Shown here piece after piece: positions 16,334 through 24,633 of a stretch of 64,000 nt of DNA (the stretch's first letter is position 1; each line of letters starts with the position of its first letter). Position numbers and translations under genes: made by a program. Below the pieces are notes generated by a model. The model did no database searches. It saw only the letters and a program-made list of their open reading frames with translations, and was not told the origin of the DNA. The stretch is from Paulinella micropora (taxonomy: Eukaryota > Cercozoa > Imbricatea > Euglyphida > Paulinellidae): the NCBI GenBank assembly GCA_019918135.1, contig WBZZ01006516.1:97001-161000 (forward strand). The letters run 5' to 3'.

Positions 16334-17173
16334 CTACGCTAAGATGGTCGATGTGCTTGGGGGAGTTTTTTGCTTACCTTCCAGCCCCTCGCGACGCGCG
16401 CGGGCTGCACGGAGTTTGAGAGCGCGCCGATCGCGTTGAGCGCGCAGCTCCTTGAGTTTGTGGAGGACTTGGATGTGTTGGCGGATCTTGTGCATGAACA
16501 TGGTTTCGGCGAGGAATCCCGCCAGCTTGCTGGAGCAGACCTCTTCGACGAGCCGGGGCTCGGCGCGGGGGCGCCTCGTGGCCACCTGGCGGTGGCGGAA
16601 GCTTTCGGGAGGGAGCTCCTGGCGGAGGTACGCGTCATCGGTGAGGGGGGCTTCGTCGTCATCGGAGTCACGCCGCCGCCGCGGCCGGCCGCGCCGACCG
16701 CGGTAGATCTGGCGGAGCATGGGGCTGGGCATATAAAGAATTTCTCGTCTGACGTAATTGAAGTCAAGCCAGGGTTTGGCTTGAAGCATGCCATAGAATA
16801 TCAGCGTGGCTCGCTGATCAAGCTCGACTACGTGCGAGAGAAATTCGTGTTGGACGATGCGGTGGAAGGCTTGGCACACGCGCGCAAGCAGGGCGGCCTG
16901 TCGGTAGTAAACGGCGCGGGGCGCGACCTTCCCAGACGACGCGCTGCTAGGCCCGGGACCTAACAGCGCGAGCGCGATCTGGCGCAGCAGGGGTGCGCAC
17001 AGGATGCGTTCCAATGTAACGGGCGGCCTTTCGCTGATTCTGCGGAGCTGGGCCAACTGGCGCTCGAGGTCTTCTCGTGCCAGCCGGCGCCTTTTTGAAG
17101 GGGGGGCAGGCTGCCCGCCCGCAGCCTGTGCTAGTGAGCTGGGCAGTTCTCCTGGTGTGGTCCGGCAGGGCAT
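16334..17173 (-). CDS. Hypothetical basic protein, possible F-box-like start
   Basis: 279 residues from ATG 17173 (MPCRTTPGELPSSLAQ). Residues about 58-110 (LERILCAPLLRQIALALLG...ALLARVCQAFHRIVQHEFL) have the spacing of an F-box, though not a clear match. The middle is basic and acidic (RGRRGRPRRRRDSDDDEAP) and the end is a long Arg/Lys/Ala-rich helix (LKELRAQRDRRALKLRAARARREGLEGK). It is convergent with the gene at 15364. The function is not known; nucleic-acid binding by the basic parts is a guess. Confidence 0.6.
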   Translation of the reverse strand: MPCRTTPGELPSSLAQAAGGQPAPPSKRRRLAREDLERQLAQLRRISERPPVTLERILCAPLLRQIALALLGPGPSSASSGKVAPRAVYYRQAALLARVCQAFHRIVQHEFLSHVVELDQRATLIFYGMLQAKPWLDFNYVRREILYMPSPMLRQIYRGRRGRPRRRRDSDDDEAPLTDDAYLRQELPPESFRHRQVATRRPRAEPRLVEEVCSSKLAGFLAETMFMHKIRQHIQVLHKLKELRAQRDRRALKLRAARARREGLEGKQKTPPSTSTILA

Positions 17174-17408
17174 GTGCGCGCTTTGATTTTTTTTTGTCTT
17201 TTATGTGTGTGCTACCCCTGGCGTTAGCGCTCGGTTTTTCTTTTTGTGCTTCATATCTTGCCAAACAAGTCTCCTTGCCGGGAAAAGTGCATCTAGGCGA
17301 GAGGGAGAGAGAGGGGGGGGGGCACCCCGCCCCCCCCCCCCCCCCCGCGCTTCTCCCCCCACCAACCAACTCCCCCTCCTTTTTTTTTTCGCCTCGTTCC
17401 GAGTAAAA

Positions 17409-17936
17409 ATGAACATACAAGTTCAGTGCGGCGCTTGTACGGGGGCCTGCATCGTCAGTCCGACAGAGCTGAGAGTGTGCCCACAATGCCGCAAACCCCG
17501 GCTCTACCTGTGCACGCGCAAGAGGTGCTTGGCGGAAGTATGCTTCGAGTGCGGCATCGACACGAGACCACACATGTGTCTCTCCAAGTGCCTGAATGGC
17601 TGTATCATCACCGGCGAAGGCGGCGCCGGCGCTAGTAACTCGCGAGCGCCGCGCGGCCTTCGTCGGGCCTCCGGCCAGCCGGCGCGGGCTAGCAAAGGCA
17701 AGGCCGCTGCGCGGGCTAGCAAAGGCAAGGCCGCTGCGCGGGCTAGCAAAGGCAAGGCCGCTGCGCGGGCTAGCAAAATCAAGGCCGCTGCGCTGGCTAG
17801 CAAAAGCAAGGCCGCTGCGCCGGCTAACAAAGGCAAGGCCGCTGCGCTGGCTGACGGGGGCTTGCTGTCGTGGATACGACAGCAGGCCCCAGCCAGCACT
17901 GGCGCAGCGGCCCCGCCCAAAGAAAAAGAAAAATAA
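17409..17936 (+). CDS. Cys-rich zinc-binding-type protein with Lys/Ala repeat tail
   Basis: ATG 17409 (MNIQVQCGACTGAC) opens a segment with about twelve Cys in 65 residues (CGACTGAC, CPQC, CTRKRC, CFEC, CLSKCLNGC), as in RING or treble-clef zinc modules. The second half has six copies of a nine-residue unit like ARASKGKAA, which resembles the Lys/Ala tails of histone H1-like proteins and would bind DNA. The tail ends PPKEKEK. Each unit is a 27-base direct repeat. The stop overlaps AATAAA. A DNA-associated role is inference. Confidence 0.6.
   Translation: MNIQVQCGACTGACIVSPTELRVCPQCRKPRLYLCTRKRCLAEVCFECGIDTRPHMCLSKCLNGCIITGEGGAGASNSRAPRGLRRASGQPARASKGKAAARASKGKAAARASKGKAAARASKIKAAALASKSKAAAPANKGKAAALADGGLLSWIRQQAPASTGAAAPPKEKEK
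17679..17852 (+). repeat. 27-bp tandem repeats in coding sequence
   Basis: Six to seven units of the type GCGGGCTAGCAAAGGCAAGGCCGCT. Each encodes one Ala/Lys-rich nonapeptide. GCGGGCTAGC matches half of the dispersed GCCCGC/GCGGGC palindromes. Confidence 0.8.
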
Positions 17937-18491
17937 AAATACGAATGTGTTGGGGTCTCGACAGGGATTCGCGCCCCCCTGTTACTTTCCCGGTCTACAC
18001 TTTATAACCCACACAAGGCTCCGCGCCGGCCTTATCTCGCGTGCGCCACAGGCCCGCATGCAAGCAGCGCCTGGCCTTTGCAACTTTGCCCTCTTCTTCT
18101 TCGTCTTTTTCTTCTTCGTCTGCGTCTTCTTCTTCCGCGGCCTTGACCGGTATGCGCGCGCACACACATACACACACACACACACACACACCCTACTCTT
18201 GTTTAGATAGAGCACGTCAACGACAACCGTGCGCTTCCGATACCAGGTCTTGAAGAAAAATACACTTTCTCGGCGTTTCCGCCACCGCTAAGACAAAGCC
18301 CGGAACTAAATCGCTGCATATGTGGCCTCGCCGGTTTCTGGAGCATCTTTCTTTGGGGGAGACGCGGAGAAGGGGGGCAGACGAGGAGAAGGGGGGGGGG
18401 GGAGACGCGGAGAAGGGGGGCAGACGCGGAGAAGGGGGGGGGGGGAGAGAGCGCGCGCGAGAAGTCAAGAAAGAGAAAGCTGCGAAATTAA
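17937..18491. other. Intergenic stretch with CA microsatellite
   Basis: Contains TTC/TCT-rich DNA at 18090-18140, a (CA)n run at about 18162-18190, and G-rich direct repeats at 18360-18450 (GGGGAGACGCGGAGAAGGGGGGCAGACG type). A minus-strand frame through the TTC region would give an acidic peptide, but it has no start. Confidence 0.5.
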
Positions 18492-18761
18492 ATGACCGCT
18501 TGTTTCATTATGCAAGCCATGGAATCTCCTGGCCAGCTGCTTCCGGTCAAGAGCGTCAAAGCGGACTTAAACATTCGCAGCTTTCTGGAAGCGCAAACAC
18601 ATTTCAACGCAGTCTTTGTCCAGCAATGCCAGACAATGATCGTGTCGTTTAACATACTTGAACAACAGATGGCACAGCGTCTGCGGCGGCTGGAACTGCG
18701 CTTCGCAGACATAGAAATGCTGCTAGCCCGCATGAAAGCCTTCCCGGAGAGACCGTCGTAA
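18492..18761 (+). CDS. Small helical protein
   Basis: 89 codons from ATG 18492, with further in-frame ATGs at 18513 and 18522. Residues from about 25 on are predicted helical by eye with heptad-like hydrophobics (FNILEQQMAQRLRRLELRFADIEMLLARM), suggesting a coiled coil. The A-rich sequence upstream of the ATG resembles other starts here. No family recognised. Confidence 0.5.
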   Translation: MTACFIMQAMESPGQLLPVKSVKADLNIRSFLEAQTHFNAVFVQQCQTMIVSFNILEQQMAQRLRRLELRFADIEMLLARMKAFPERPS

Positions 18762-18789
18762 CAAAACGAGGGAGGAAAAAAAAAAGTAG

Positions 18790-18885
18790 CGGGCGGCCAA
18801 GAGACGGCGCCTGGATAAAATGGCACAGGCACTGCCCCTGACCTTTGCTGCCGAGTCTCTGATCCGCTGCGAGCTCTGAGTGCTC
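18790..18885 (+). pseudogene. Relic of the 15364-16146 gene
   Basis: 18790-18828 matches 15397-15435 almost base for base (CGGGCGGCCAAGAGACGGCG and onward), and 18855-18885 resembles the end of that gene including its stop context (GCGAGCTCTGAG). Only the two ends are represented, so this is a short relic left by duplication. Confidence 0.7.
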
Positions 18886-18962
18886 CGAGTGAAAGGCTAA
18901 TAGCGGAAAGTTTTGTTTTTAAATATAAAAAAAAGCAGTGGTACGGTCTACCTCCCAGCGCG

Positions 18963-20195
18963 CTAGTGTCCAGCGGCAGCGGGCTGGGGAAGCCAGTCGG
19001 TTGATTGGTTTTTGAGCGACAGGAGCGCTAGGGCAGTGAGGGCCATCTTGCTGCTAAGGCTCAAGCAGCAGTAGCCAATTTCAGCGTACGGGTGAGGACT
19101 AAAGCTCTGAGCCGAGCTCTCGCTGCTCAGAAAAGGCGGAGACTTCAGACAGGCAACACAGACGGCCTCCCAGAAACCAAAGCTGGCAAAGAAAACAGAC
19201 TCTAGCCCAATGGCAAGACTGATGATAAGCTTGACCCTGCCGGGGTCGGCTGCGGCGGGGATTTCGAGGCTAGCCACGACGCCCCTGGCGGCAATCCACA
19301 GGGGCAGGAACGACAGAACGAACAGTAGCCACGAAAGGGCCCAGCACGCCAGTGTCAGGGGCCGCAGCGCAAACCCCTGTGGAGTGTGGGGCTTGGCCTT
19401 TGCTTCGCTTGTGTCTTCATTTAGATTATGATTTCTCTGGATAGCTTCGAATAGCTCAATCGATGGGGCCTTGCCCCTTGCTGGTGGGTTGGCAGAGAGT
19501 AGCCCGGTTGACTCAGGCCCGTTTTCAGTCTCTCTCGGCAGGTCTGGGGTAGATCCGCTGGGAGAGGACCGTTCTGGCAGGCATACGGGTCCTGCAACCC
19601 AGTAGCGCCAGGCGAGCAAGGGAGCAAGTCCCCCGACCCAGATCATGAGGTTGCAGAGTACAAACGAGACTGCTAACGCCGCCACCGAGCGCTCTCCCGC
19701 CAGCAGCTGCAGCTGTAACAGCATCAAGGGTGCAGTGATTGAGTATTCTAGCCAGCGGGCTGCCTGGGGATACCAGCGGAGCGCCGAGTTACAACAGCTG
19801 TTTGAGAGGCAGCACTGGACCAAAAAAAGGCCACATTGGACCAAGTGACCTACTGCAGTGAGGGAATGGAAGGCCACCGACAGACCCCATAGCGAAACGC
19901 CGGGACCGATACTTGTGAGCTCTAGCCAGCCGGCCGCCCGGGTCTGCGCGGCGTTGCCGAGCCCCTCCTCGCGCGGGAGGCCAACTCTTAAGGTCACGAT
20001 GGAGGTCTGAGCCTTCAGGTCCTTGGCAAAGTCTAGTGGGCCTGCCACCTGGACGATGGCAAGCACCAAGTGGGCCGCAAAAGCAAAGATATTGAGCCCA
20101 AGGACAACAAGCCACGAGCAAAGCCCGGCTGAACTTCCCACTGCTGGTGTTGTGCCAGCACCAGTATTGTTGCGTCGTTTTCGACGCGGGGGCAT
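18963..20195 (-). CDS. Heliorhodopsin
   Basis: 410 residues with seven hydrophobic segments at about 25-51, 103-127, 148-167, 170-198, 275-304, 321-350 and 370-395. Helix 3 has RWLEYSITAPLML, the heliorhodopsin signature with the counterion Glu (E150). Helix 7 has YAEIGYCCLSLSSKMAL with the retinal-binding Lys (K383). AHLVLAIVQV in helix 1 and ESVFFASFGFWEA in helix 6 also fit. It is longer than usual (about 250-300) through a loop of about 50 residues between helices 1 and 2 and one of about 75 between 4 and 5. The N terminus is basic, as expected for heliorhodopsins, whose N terminus faces the cytoplasm. Known viral members (Emiliania huxleyi virus, mirusviruses) include light-gated proton channels. 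The frame is unbroken. An AT-rich TATATATA block lies only 7-15 bases before the ATG. Confidence 0.88.
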   Translation of the reverse strand: MPPRRKRRNNTGAGTTPAVGSSAGLCSWLVVLGLNIFAFAAHLVLAIVQVAGPLDFAKDLKAQTSIVTLRVGLPREEGLGNAAQTRAAGWLELTSIGPGVSLWGLSVAFHSLTAVGHLVQCGLFLVQCCLSNSCCNSALRWYPQAARWLEYSITAPLMLLQLQLLAGERSVAALAVSFVLCNLMIWVGGLAPLLAWRYWVAGPVCLPERSSPSGSTPDLPRETENGPESTGLLSANPPARGKAPSIELFEAIQRNHNLNEDTSEAKAKPHTPQGFALRPLTLACWALSWLLFVLSFLPLWIAARGVVASLEIPAAADPGRVKLIISLAIGLESVFFASFGFWEAVCVACLKSPPFLSSESSAQSFSPHPYAEIGYCCLSLSSKMALTALALLSLKNQSTDWLPQPAAAGH

Positions 20196-20202
20196 TGTGT
20201 GT

Positions 20203-20210
20203 TATATATA
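20203..20210 (-). promoter_or_regulatory. TATATATA element next to heliorhodopsin start
   Basis: An isolated AT block in GC-rich DNA directly upstream of the ATG at 20195. It is too close for a classic TATA box if the start is right, so it may be a late-type viral promoter core. Confidence 0.35.
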
Positions 20211-20418
20211 CACGGGTTTTAAAGCAAGACGCACTCCCCAACTCCGCTGGAGCGGAGTTGGCAGAGGGGCTGAGGCGGGGGAAGGGACAGGGGGGGGGGG
20301 GAGGGAGAGAGAGGAGAGAGAGAGAGAGAGAGAAAGGGGAGGGGGGGGGGGGGGGAGGGGCCGGCATATGTGGCGCCCCCCGCCAGCGCTGGCATAAAAA
20401 CTCGTGCAAGAAAGGAAG

Positions 20419-20994
20419 ATGGAGCTGGATCAATATAGGCGTGAGATGAAGGAAAGAGAGGCGCTCCTAAACAAAACGGCAGATGAGCAAGGCGCGATCG
20501 ACGACTATGAAAAAGAGTGGGAGACCGAACAGATGTGCAGACATGAAAGTACAGCAGCTCTACGCGAGTGGGAAGAGGCCCAGCTTGAACAATGGGGAGG
20601 ACATGCTGCCGGGGGGCATGCCGCCCCCCGAACGCCTGTCCAAAACTGTGCTGCCCCAACGCTACCTGCCAGAAACCTTCCTGCTCCCTTGCCTGCGCCG
20701 GGGCGTGCTGCAACCCCGGCTGGGCTGGCCGCCCAGCAAGGGCCTCAAGTCCGCGCCAGCGCTGTGGAGCTGAAGCTGGAGTTTGAACGAGCCATGACAG
20801 ACTTTACAGTGCATGGTCGTGAGGCGGCGGCGACGGAGCGCCTGAATCTGGCGGGCATATCCTGGGACATGGCGGCGCGATGGGCGGTACAAGGCGGGCA
20901 AGTGACTGCGGAGGAATTTTGCGAGAACCTGTTGCTAGAGGGAACCAGGTGGGACCTGGAGAAAGAGAGATGGGTATGGGGAAACGGCCGGTAA
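20419..20994 (+). CDS. Hypothetical coiled-coil protein
   Basis: 191 codons from ATG 20419 (MELDQYRREMKEREALLNK). CATAAAAA about 26 bases upstream may be a TATA box. The N-terminal third is a charged helix; the middle holds the GGGGGGCATGCCGCCCCCCG palindrome at 20611-20630 (encoding Gly/His/Ala/Pro) and a Pro/Ala linker. The C-terminal third is compact (FERAMTDFTVHGREAAATER, GISWDMAARWAVQGGQVTAE, WDLEKERWVWG). The family is not recognised. It is divergent from the heliorhodopsin across about 220 bases with a GA-rich tract. Confidence 0.55.
   Translation: MELDQYRREMKEREALLNKTADEQGAIDDYEKEWETEQMCRHESTAALREWEEAQLEQWGGHAAGGHAAPRTPVQNCAAPTLPARNLPAPLPAPGRAATPAGLAAQQGPQVRASAVELKLEFERAMTDFTVHGREAAATERLNLAGISWDMAARWAVQGGQVTAEEFCENLLLEGTRWDLEKERWVWGNGR
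20611..20630 (+). repeat. GGGGGGCATGCC-GCCCCCCG palindrome
   Basis: Same hairpin type as at 5848, 6631 and 6881, here inside the coiled-coil gene. Confidence 0.65.
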
Positions 20995-21232
20995 CGCCAA
21001 GCCGAAGCTCTCGCCTAGTCTCCCCCCCCCCCCCCTCCTCGTCCCCACCCCCCCCCTCCCCTTATCTTTCCTTTGCTCCCTCCTCCCCTTTTTTTTCTCT
21101 CGCCCCTCTTCCCTGCCCGGCCCCGCAAAGTCGGGGCCGGGCAGGGTTAGTAAAGAAATCACAAAATTAAAAGAAAGAAAAAATCTTCGTGCCCTATTGA
21201 CTGTTCTTTGTATACGACAAAGGGGAAAAAAG

Positions 21233-22195
21233 ATGGCACTGCAGAGCCAAGTTTCCGGCCCAGCAAGGCCCAGGCAGGGCCCTGCCTGGCCCCCCTTGAA
21301 AGAAGAGAAGGTGCCAGCTGGTTGGGATGGACCGGCGGCCCTTGCTACTAGTAGGCCGGTAATCCAAGGTACATGCCCAGGGCTGTGCAACGATTTGGTG
21401 CTGAAGGGCTGGAGCATGCAGCAGTTAGGAGGTTTGGAGTCTACAGAGCAGAGCCGAGACTTCTACACCAAGCTGACGAGCTTGGTGCGGCAGCATGATT
21501 GGGGTCCTGGCTCTGGTCCGGTGACGGAGTCTGATTTGTGTGTGAGCCACCCAGAGCTGTTTCACCATGGCTTTTTGCAAACTCTGCGGCGCGAGCTAAA
21601 TAAATTGGTGGCTCCGTCCCTGGCGTCGTGGGTGTGGCTGGTGTTAGAGCAGGGCTCGCTCAGCGGGCAGTGGAGCTTGGAGCAGCTGGCCGACACAGTG
21701 GTGTACGTGCCGCCGGGCACGCGCCCGGCAGCACGGTCCTGGGAAAAGGGGCACACGCTCGGCTGTAACGGCCGGGATTATTATTTTGAGGGTTTTCTGC
21801 AGCTGAGCGGAGAGCACCCGTATGAGCTAAGCGCCGTTAGCTGGTGGGATTTGTGTGCGGGACTAGCCCGGAGCTTGCAGCAGCCGAACGCGCTGGTGGG
21901 GTCGTGGGCCAGCGCGCGGGGGCAGGTTCTGTCTTCAGCAAACAAGAAAAAAGCAGAGGCACTGTTGGTCAAGGAAAGAAGCCCCTCGTGCCCCCCCCAC
22001 ACGGGGGCGCAGGACATGGAGGAAGAGATGGAGGAGGAGATCCTTCTGCTCGAGAAGCGCGTGCTAGAGGAATGTGCCTACGTGTTGGCTAAGCCCCACG
22101 CCTTTGTGTGTGACGCGGGGCCGCGGGTGACTAGCGAAAGGCTTTATCGGCCGTTGGTGCTAGGCAGTGCCCCCCCCGCGGCAGGCTGTATGTAG
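21233..22195 (+). CDS. Very long orphan protein, part 1
   Basis: ATG 21233 (MALQSQVSGPARPRQG) starts a protein-like frame: GTCPGLCNDLVLKGWSMQQL, DFYTKLTSLVRQHDWG, ASWVWLVLEQGSLSGQWSLEQ, GCNGRDYYFEGFLQLSG and a helical EEEMEEEILLLEKRVLEEC. No family is recognised. The segments to 24941 have the same style and orientation and no other start, so they look like one gene of about 1,200 codons with about four interruptions. A large structural or tegument-like virion protein is possible but is only a guess from size and lack of motifs. Confidence 0.55.
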   Translation: MALQSQVSGPARPRQGPAWPPLKEEKVPAGWDGPAALATSRPVIQGTCPGLCNDLVLKGWSMQQLGGLESTEQSRDFYTKLTSLVRQHDWGPGSGPVTESDLCVSHPELFHHGFLQTLRRELNKLVAPSLASWVWLVLEQGSLSGQWSLEQLADTVVYVPPGTRPAARSWEKGHTLGCNGRDYYFEGFLQLSGEHPYELSAVSWWDLCAGLARSLQQPNALVGSWASARGQVLSSANKKKAEALLVKERSPSCPPHTGAQDMEEEMEEEILLLEKRVLEECAYVLAKPHAFVCDAGPRVTSERLYRPLVLGSAPPAAGCM

Positions 22196-22209
22196 ATCCT
22201 TACTTTGCG

Positions 22210-23250
22210 TTGTGCCGTGGAGTCAGGCGCTATCTAAGAACGGAGCGGGCCTTGTACGCCTGCATGTGTATTACGCGTAAGCCGCGTTTTTCGACGGGAC
22301 GAATCGGGGGCGTGCGCTCGCTCAAGCACTGGAGCCAGGAGTGTAAGAAACAGGCGGAGCCGATAATTGCTATGTTTGGAGTCGATGAGAACGGCGACGA
22401 CGACGAGGAGGAGGCTGACGAGGAGGAGGAAAGGGGCGAAGAAGAGCTGACGGAGGATGAGAAGGAGGCCGACGAAGAGGCCGACGAGGAGGCTGACGAG
22501 GAGGAGGAGGCCGACGAGGAGGCCGACGAGGAGGAGGAGGCTGACGGGGAGGAGGATCTATCACGAGACACACTGAGGGAGACTTATTACAACCAGAAAA
22601 CCCGCTGTATGGTAGAGGATGAGGTGCAACGAACCAACTCCGACCCCAGCTGCCTGGCGGTGCGTGACTGGGTCTTTTGCTTGTTGCTACCCTGGGCGGA
22701 AAGCGAGAGCGATGCTTGGCTGCGGCGGAACATCCCCCCAGCCAAGACAGGCGCCCTGCCCTATACGTACTGCCCTGGAGGCGCGGGCGTGTCCCGCGGG
22801 CAGATCCAGCGATGGGCCCTGCCCCAGACTCCGAGCTCGACGTCAAAGCTGAGCGTACGCCTGGAGGTGGGTGATTACTGCAGTGCGGCCTACGAGGGCC
22901 CGCGAACTTCTGACGCCTCGGGCACTACCAAGTGTGTGGCACCCTACTTCCCGCGCGCGCAACCCTTGCCGGTAGGCGGAGACAGGGACCCGCAATGGCC
23001 GCGTACCTGGGAATGTATGACGTCCGATTGGGAGGGCAAACGCTCCTTTTACGCGGCAAGGGCCGCCCCCGTGCAGGCTGGATACTGCTACACGTGGCAG
23101 TATTTTCGCGAGGCCTGCCTGGGCACCCCCCGGAATTTGCGCGTGCCAGGGAAGGGCGCCCCACCGCCCTTTGTCCACGGGGGGGGACGCGCGCGGAGGC
23201 GTCCGGGATGCCCGAGTGGGGCGTCCTGGACCTGTTGCCCTCCAGCGTGA
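22210..23250 (+). CDS. Very long orphan protein, part 2 with acidic run
   Basis: Opens with CRGVRRYLRTERALYACMCI, then an Asp/Glu run of about 65 residues (DEEEADEEEERGEEELTEDE and so on, 22390-22560). The following part is rich in Trp, Tyr and Cys: VRDWVFCLLLPWAESESDAWL, RLEVGDYCSAAYEGP, GYCYTWQYFREACLGTPRN. The last 40 codons are out of register after a G run. Acidic runs of this kind mediate histone or basic-protein binding in many nuclear proteins. No catalytic motif seen. Confidence 0.5.
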   Translation: MCRGVRRYLRTERALYACMCITRKPRFSTGRIGGVRSLKHWSQECKKQAEPIIAMFGVDENGDDDEEEADEEEERGEEELTEDEKEADEEADEEADEEEEADEEADEEEEADGEEDLSRDTLRETYYNQKTRCMVEDEVQRTNSDPSCLAVRDWVFCLLLPWAESESDAWLRRNIPPAKTGALPYTYCPGGAGVSRGQIQRWALPQTPSSTSKLSVRLEVGDYCSAAYEGPRTSDASGTTKCVAPYFPRAQPLPVGGDRDPQWPRTWECMTSDWEGKRSFYAARAAPVQAGYCYTWQYFREACLGTPRNLRVPGKGAPPPFVHGGGRARRRPGCPSGASWTCCPPA

Positions 23251-23576
23251 AACAACACCTGTGCACGCCTACCGAAGCCGTACGAAAAATTCTGGGCCTG
23301 AGCCCGTACGACCTGCTGCACGTACGCTCGGTCCTGCACGAGCGGGACTTTTACGTCAGGCGTCTGCGGCAGGTGAGCGCAGCGCCGTACGGGCTCAAGG
23401 GGCAGCCCTGCGTCTACGCTGCCTTTGCGCGTCAACAACCCGGCTGTCGCAACGTGGCCGTGGACCTGCTGTTGGACGAGAAAGCTTTCGCGCCGTTCCC
23501 CGGCAAGTGCTGTGCGACGACCACGTCCCGCGGGGCCAAGTGGTGTGGGCCGCTATCACCGGAGCCAGTTCTTTAA
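23208..23576 (+). CDS. Very long orphan protein, part 3
   Basis: MPEWGVLDLLPSSVKQHL, EAVRKILGLSPYDLLHVRSV, ERDFYVRRLRQVSAAPYGLK, VAVDLLLDEKAFAPFPGKCC. This is compact, globular-looking sequence that continues part 2 and leads into part 4. No family match. Confidence 0.5.
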   Translation: MPEWGVLDLLPSSVKQHLCTPTEAVRKILGLSPYDLLHVRSVLHERDFYVRRLRQVSAAPYGLKGQPCVYAAFARQQPGCRNVAVDLLLDEKAFAPFPGKCCATTTSRGAKWCGPLSPEPVL

Positions 23577-24633
23577 GTACCACGAGCCGGCCGGCACTGT
23601 ATTGCTGGACGACATAGCTTGCTTGCGCCCCCCCAGCAGATCACTAGCGCTGATCAGCCTGAATAGCATGTTGGCGGATCTGCTGGAAGCGGATGAGCGT
23701 CAGGAGAACGCGTGCCAGAAACACTTAGACAATCTGCAAGATGCAAGGAGGAAGCACGCCCCGCCCGCAAGCGCAGAAGAGCACGAGATCGTGAAAGTTT
23801 TTCTATCACAATTCAGGCGCCTGGGGGGCCACCTCGAGAACCCCGCAGTGTATGGCTCGCGGCTGCACTACACGGCGCTGCACAAGCAGGTCGAGCATAC
23901 TGTCAACGGTAGCGGAATGAGGGAGTCATGGCGAGCGTTTGCTAAATGGTTGCAGGACAAGCCGTACGGGTCGCAGTATTGCGAGCTCGCCAAGGCGGAA
24001 CTGTTTCAGAGCGCGAAACACAACTGGGAGATTAAGGGGCTGGCTAATTACGCCACACGCTGCTATGCCTCGCCCACGCGCGATAGCCTAAGCGGCGCCG
24101 CGGGCGGGGCCCCGCTCGGCAACACGCCACACGTGGCGCTAGCGCACGCTTGCCAGCTAGAGCTTTTCTACAATGGGGTGCCCTACCCGCCGGAAAGCCT
24201 CCCGACCCTTCTCTCGTGGCGGGAGGCCACGAGAGAAGAAAGGGCTCGGGATGCGGCCTCGCCCTTTGCCTCTGGGGCCGTAGGCCCCCGGGGCTGGGCA
24301 GCTAAGCCCGTGATGCCGATCCAGGGGTTGGAGGCCCTGCCCCTGGCTGAGAGGAGGCACCACTGGTATCGCAATATGGCTCGCGTGGGCCCGGCTGTTC
24401 GGGCTGACGACGCCCAACAGGCGATGGCTTGGCTGCGCCAGTACGAGTTAGCATTAGGGGCGCCGTTTGTCTCGCTGCGCAAGGCGTGCCGCGACGTGAT
24501 GAGCCAGGACCTCTTCAGCAACCTTGAGCAGCGCTCGGACAAGTACGCTTCGCTCTACCTGTCGGGCCTCTGTGTATCTCGGTGCCTGGTGGCCTCGTGC
24601 CGGGAACAATGCTGTTGCCCGCCTCCTACCTAG
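23425..24633 (+). CDS. Very long orphan protein, part 4
   Basis: Coding-like from about 23545: QFFKYHEPAGTVLLDDIACL, LADLLEADERQENACQKHLD, EEHEIVKVFLSQFRRLGGHL, ESWRAFAKWLQDKPYGSQYC, HNWEIKGLANYATRCYASPT, HACQLELFYNGVPYPPESLP, EERARDAASPFASG, RRHHWYRNMARVGPAV, FVSLRKACRDVMSQDLFSNL. Mixed helical composition and no recognised domain. This is the longest uninterrupted stretch of the orphan. Confidence 0.55.
   Translation: MRVNNPAVATWPWTCCWTRKLSRRSPASAVRRPRPAGPSGVGRYHRSQFFKYHEPAGTVLLDDIACLRPPSRSLALISLNSMLADLLEADERQENACQKHLDNLQDARRKHAPPASAEEHEIVKVFLSQFRRLGGHLENPAVYGSRLHYTALHKQVEHTVNGSGMRESWRAFAKWLQDKPYGSQYCELAKAELFQSAKHNWEIKGLANYATRCYASPTRDSLSGAAGGAPLGNTPHVALAHACQLELFYNGVPYPPESLPTLLSWREATREERARDAASPFASGAVGPRGWAAKPVMPIQGLEALPLAERRHHWYRNMARVGPAVRADDAQQAMAWLRQYELALGAPFVSLRKACRDVMSQDLFSNLEQRSDKYASLYLSGLCVSRCLVASCREQCCCPPPT

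Noticed and set aside
15364-17173. The two convergent genes as a pair of paralogues
   Set aside because: Both have a basic Lys/Arg patch near the N terminus and a helical C terminus, but no shared motif could be aligned.
17982-18215. Minus-strand acidic frame with a Cys-Val run through the CA microsatellite
   Set aside because: No start codon fits, the Cys-Val run is just the (CA)n repeat, and the acidic part comes from a TTC-rich tract.
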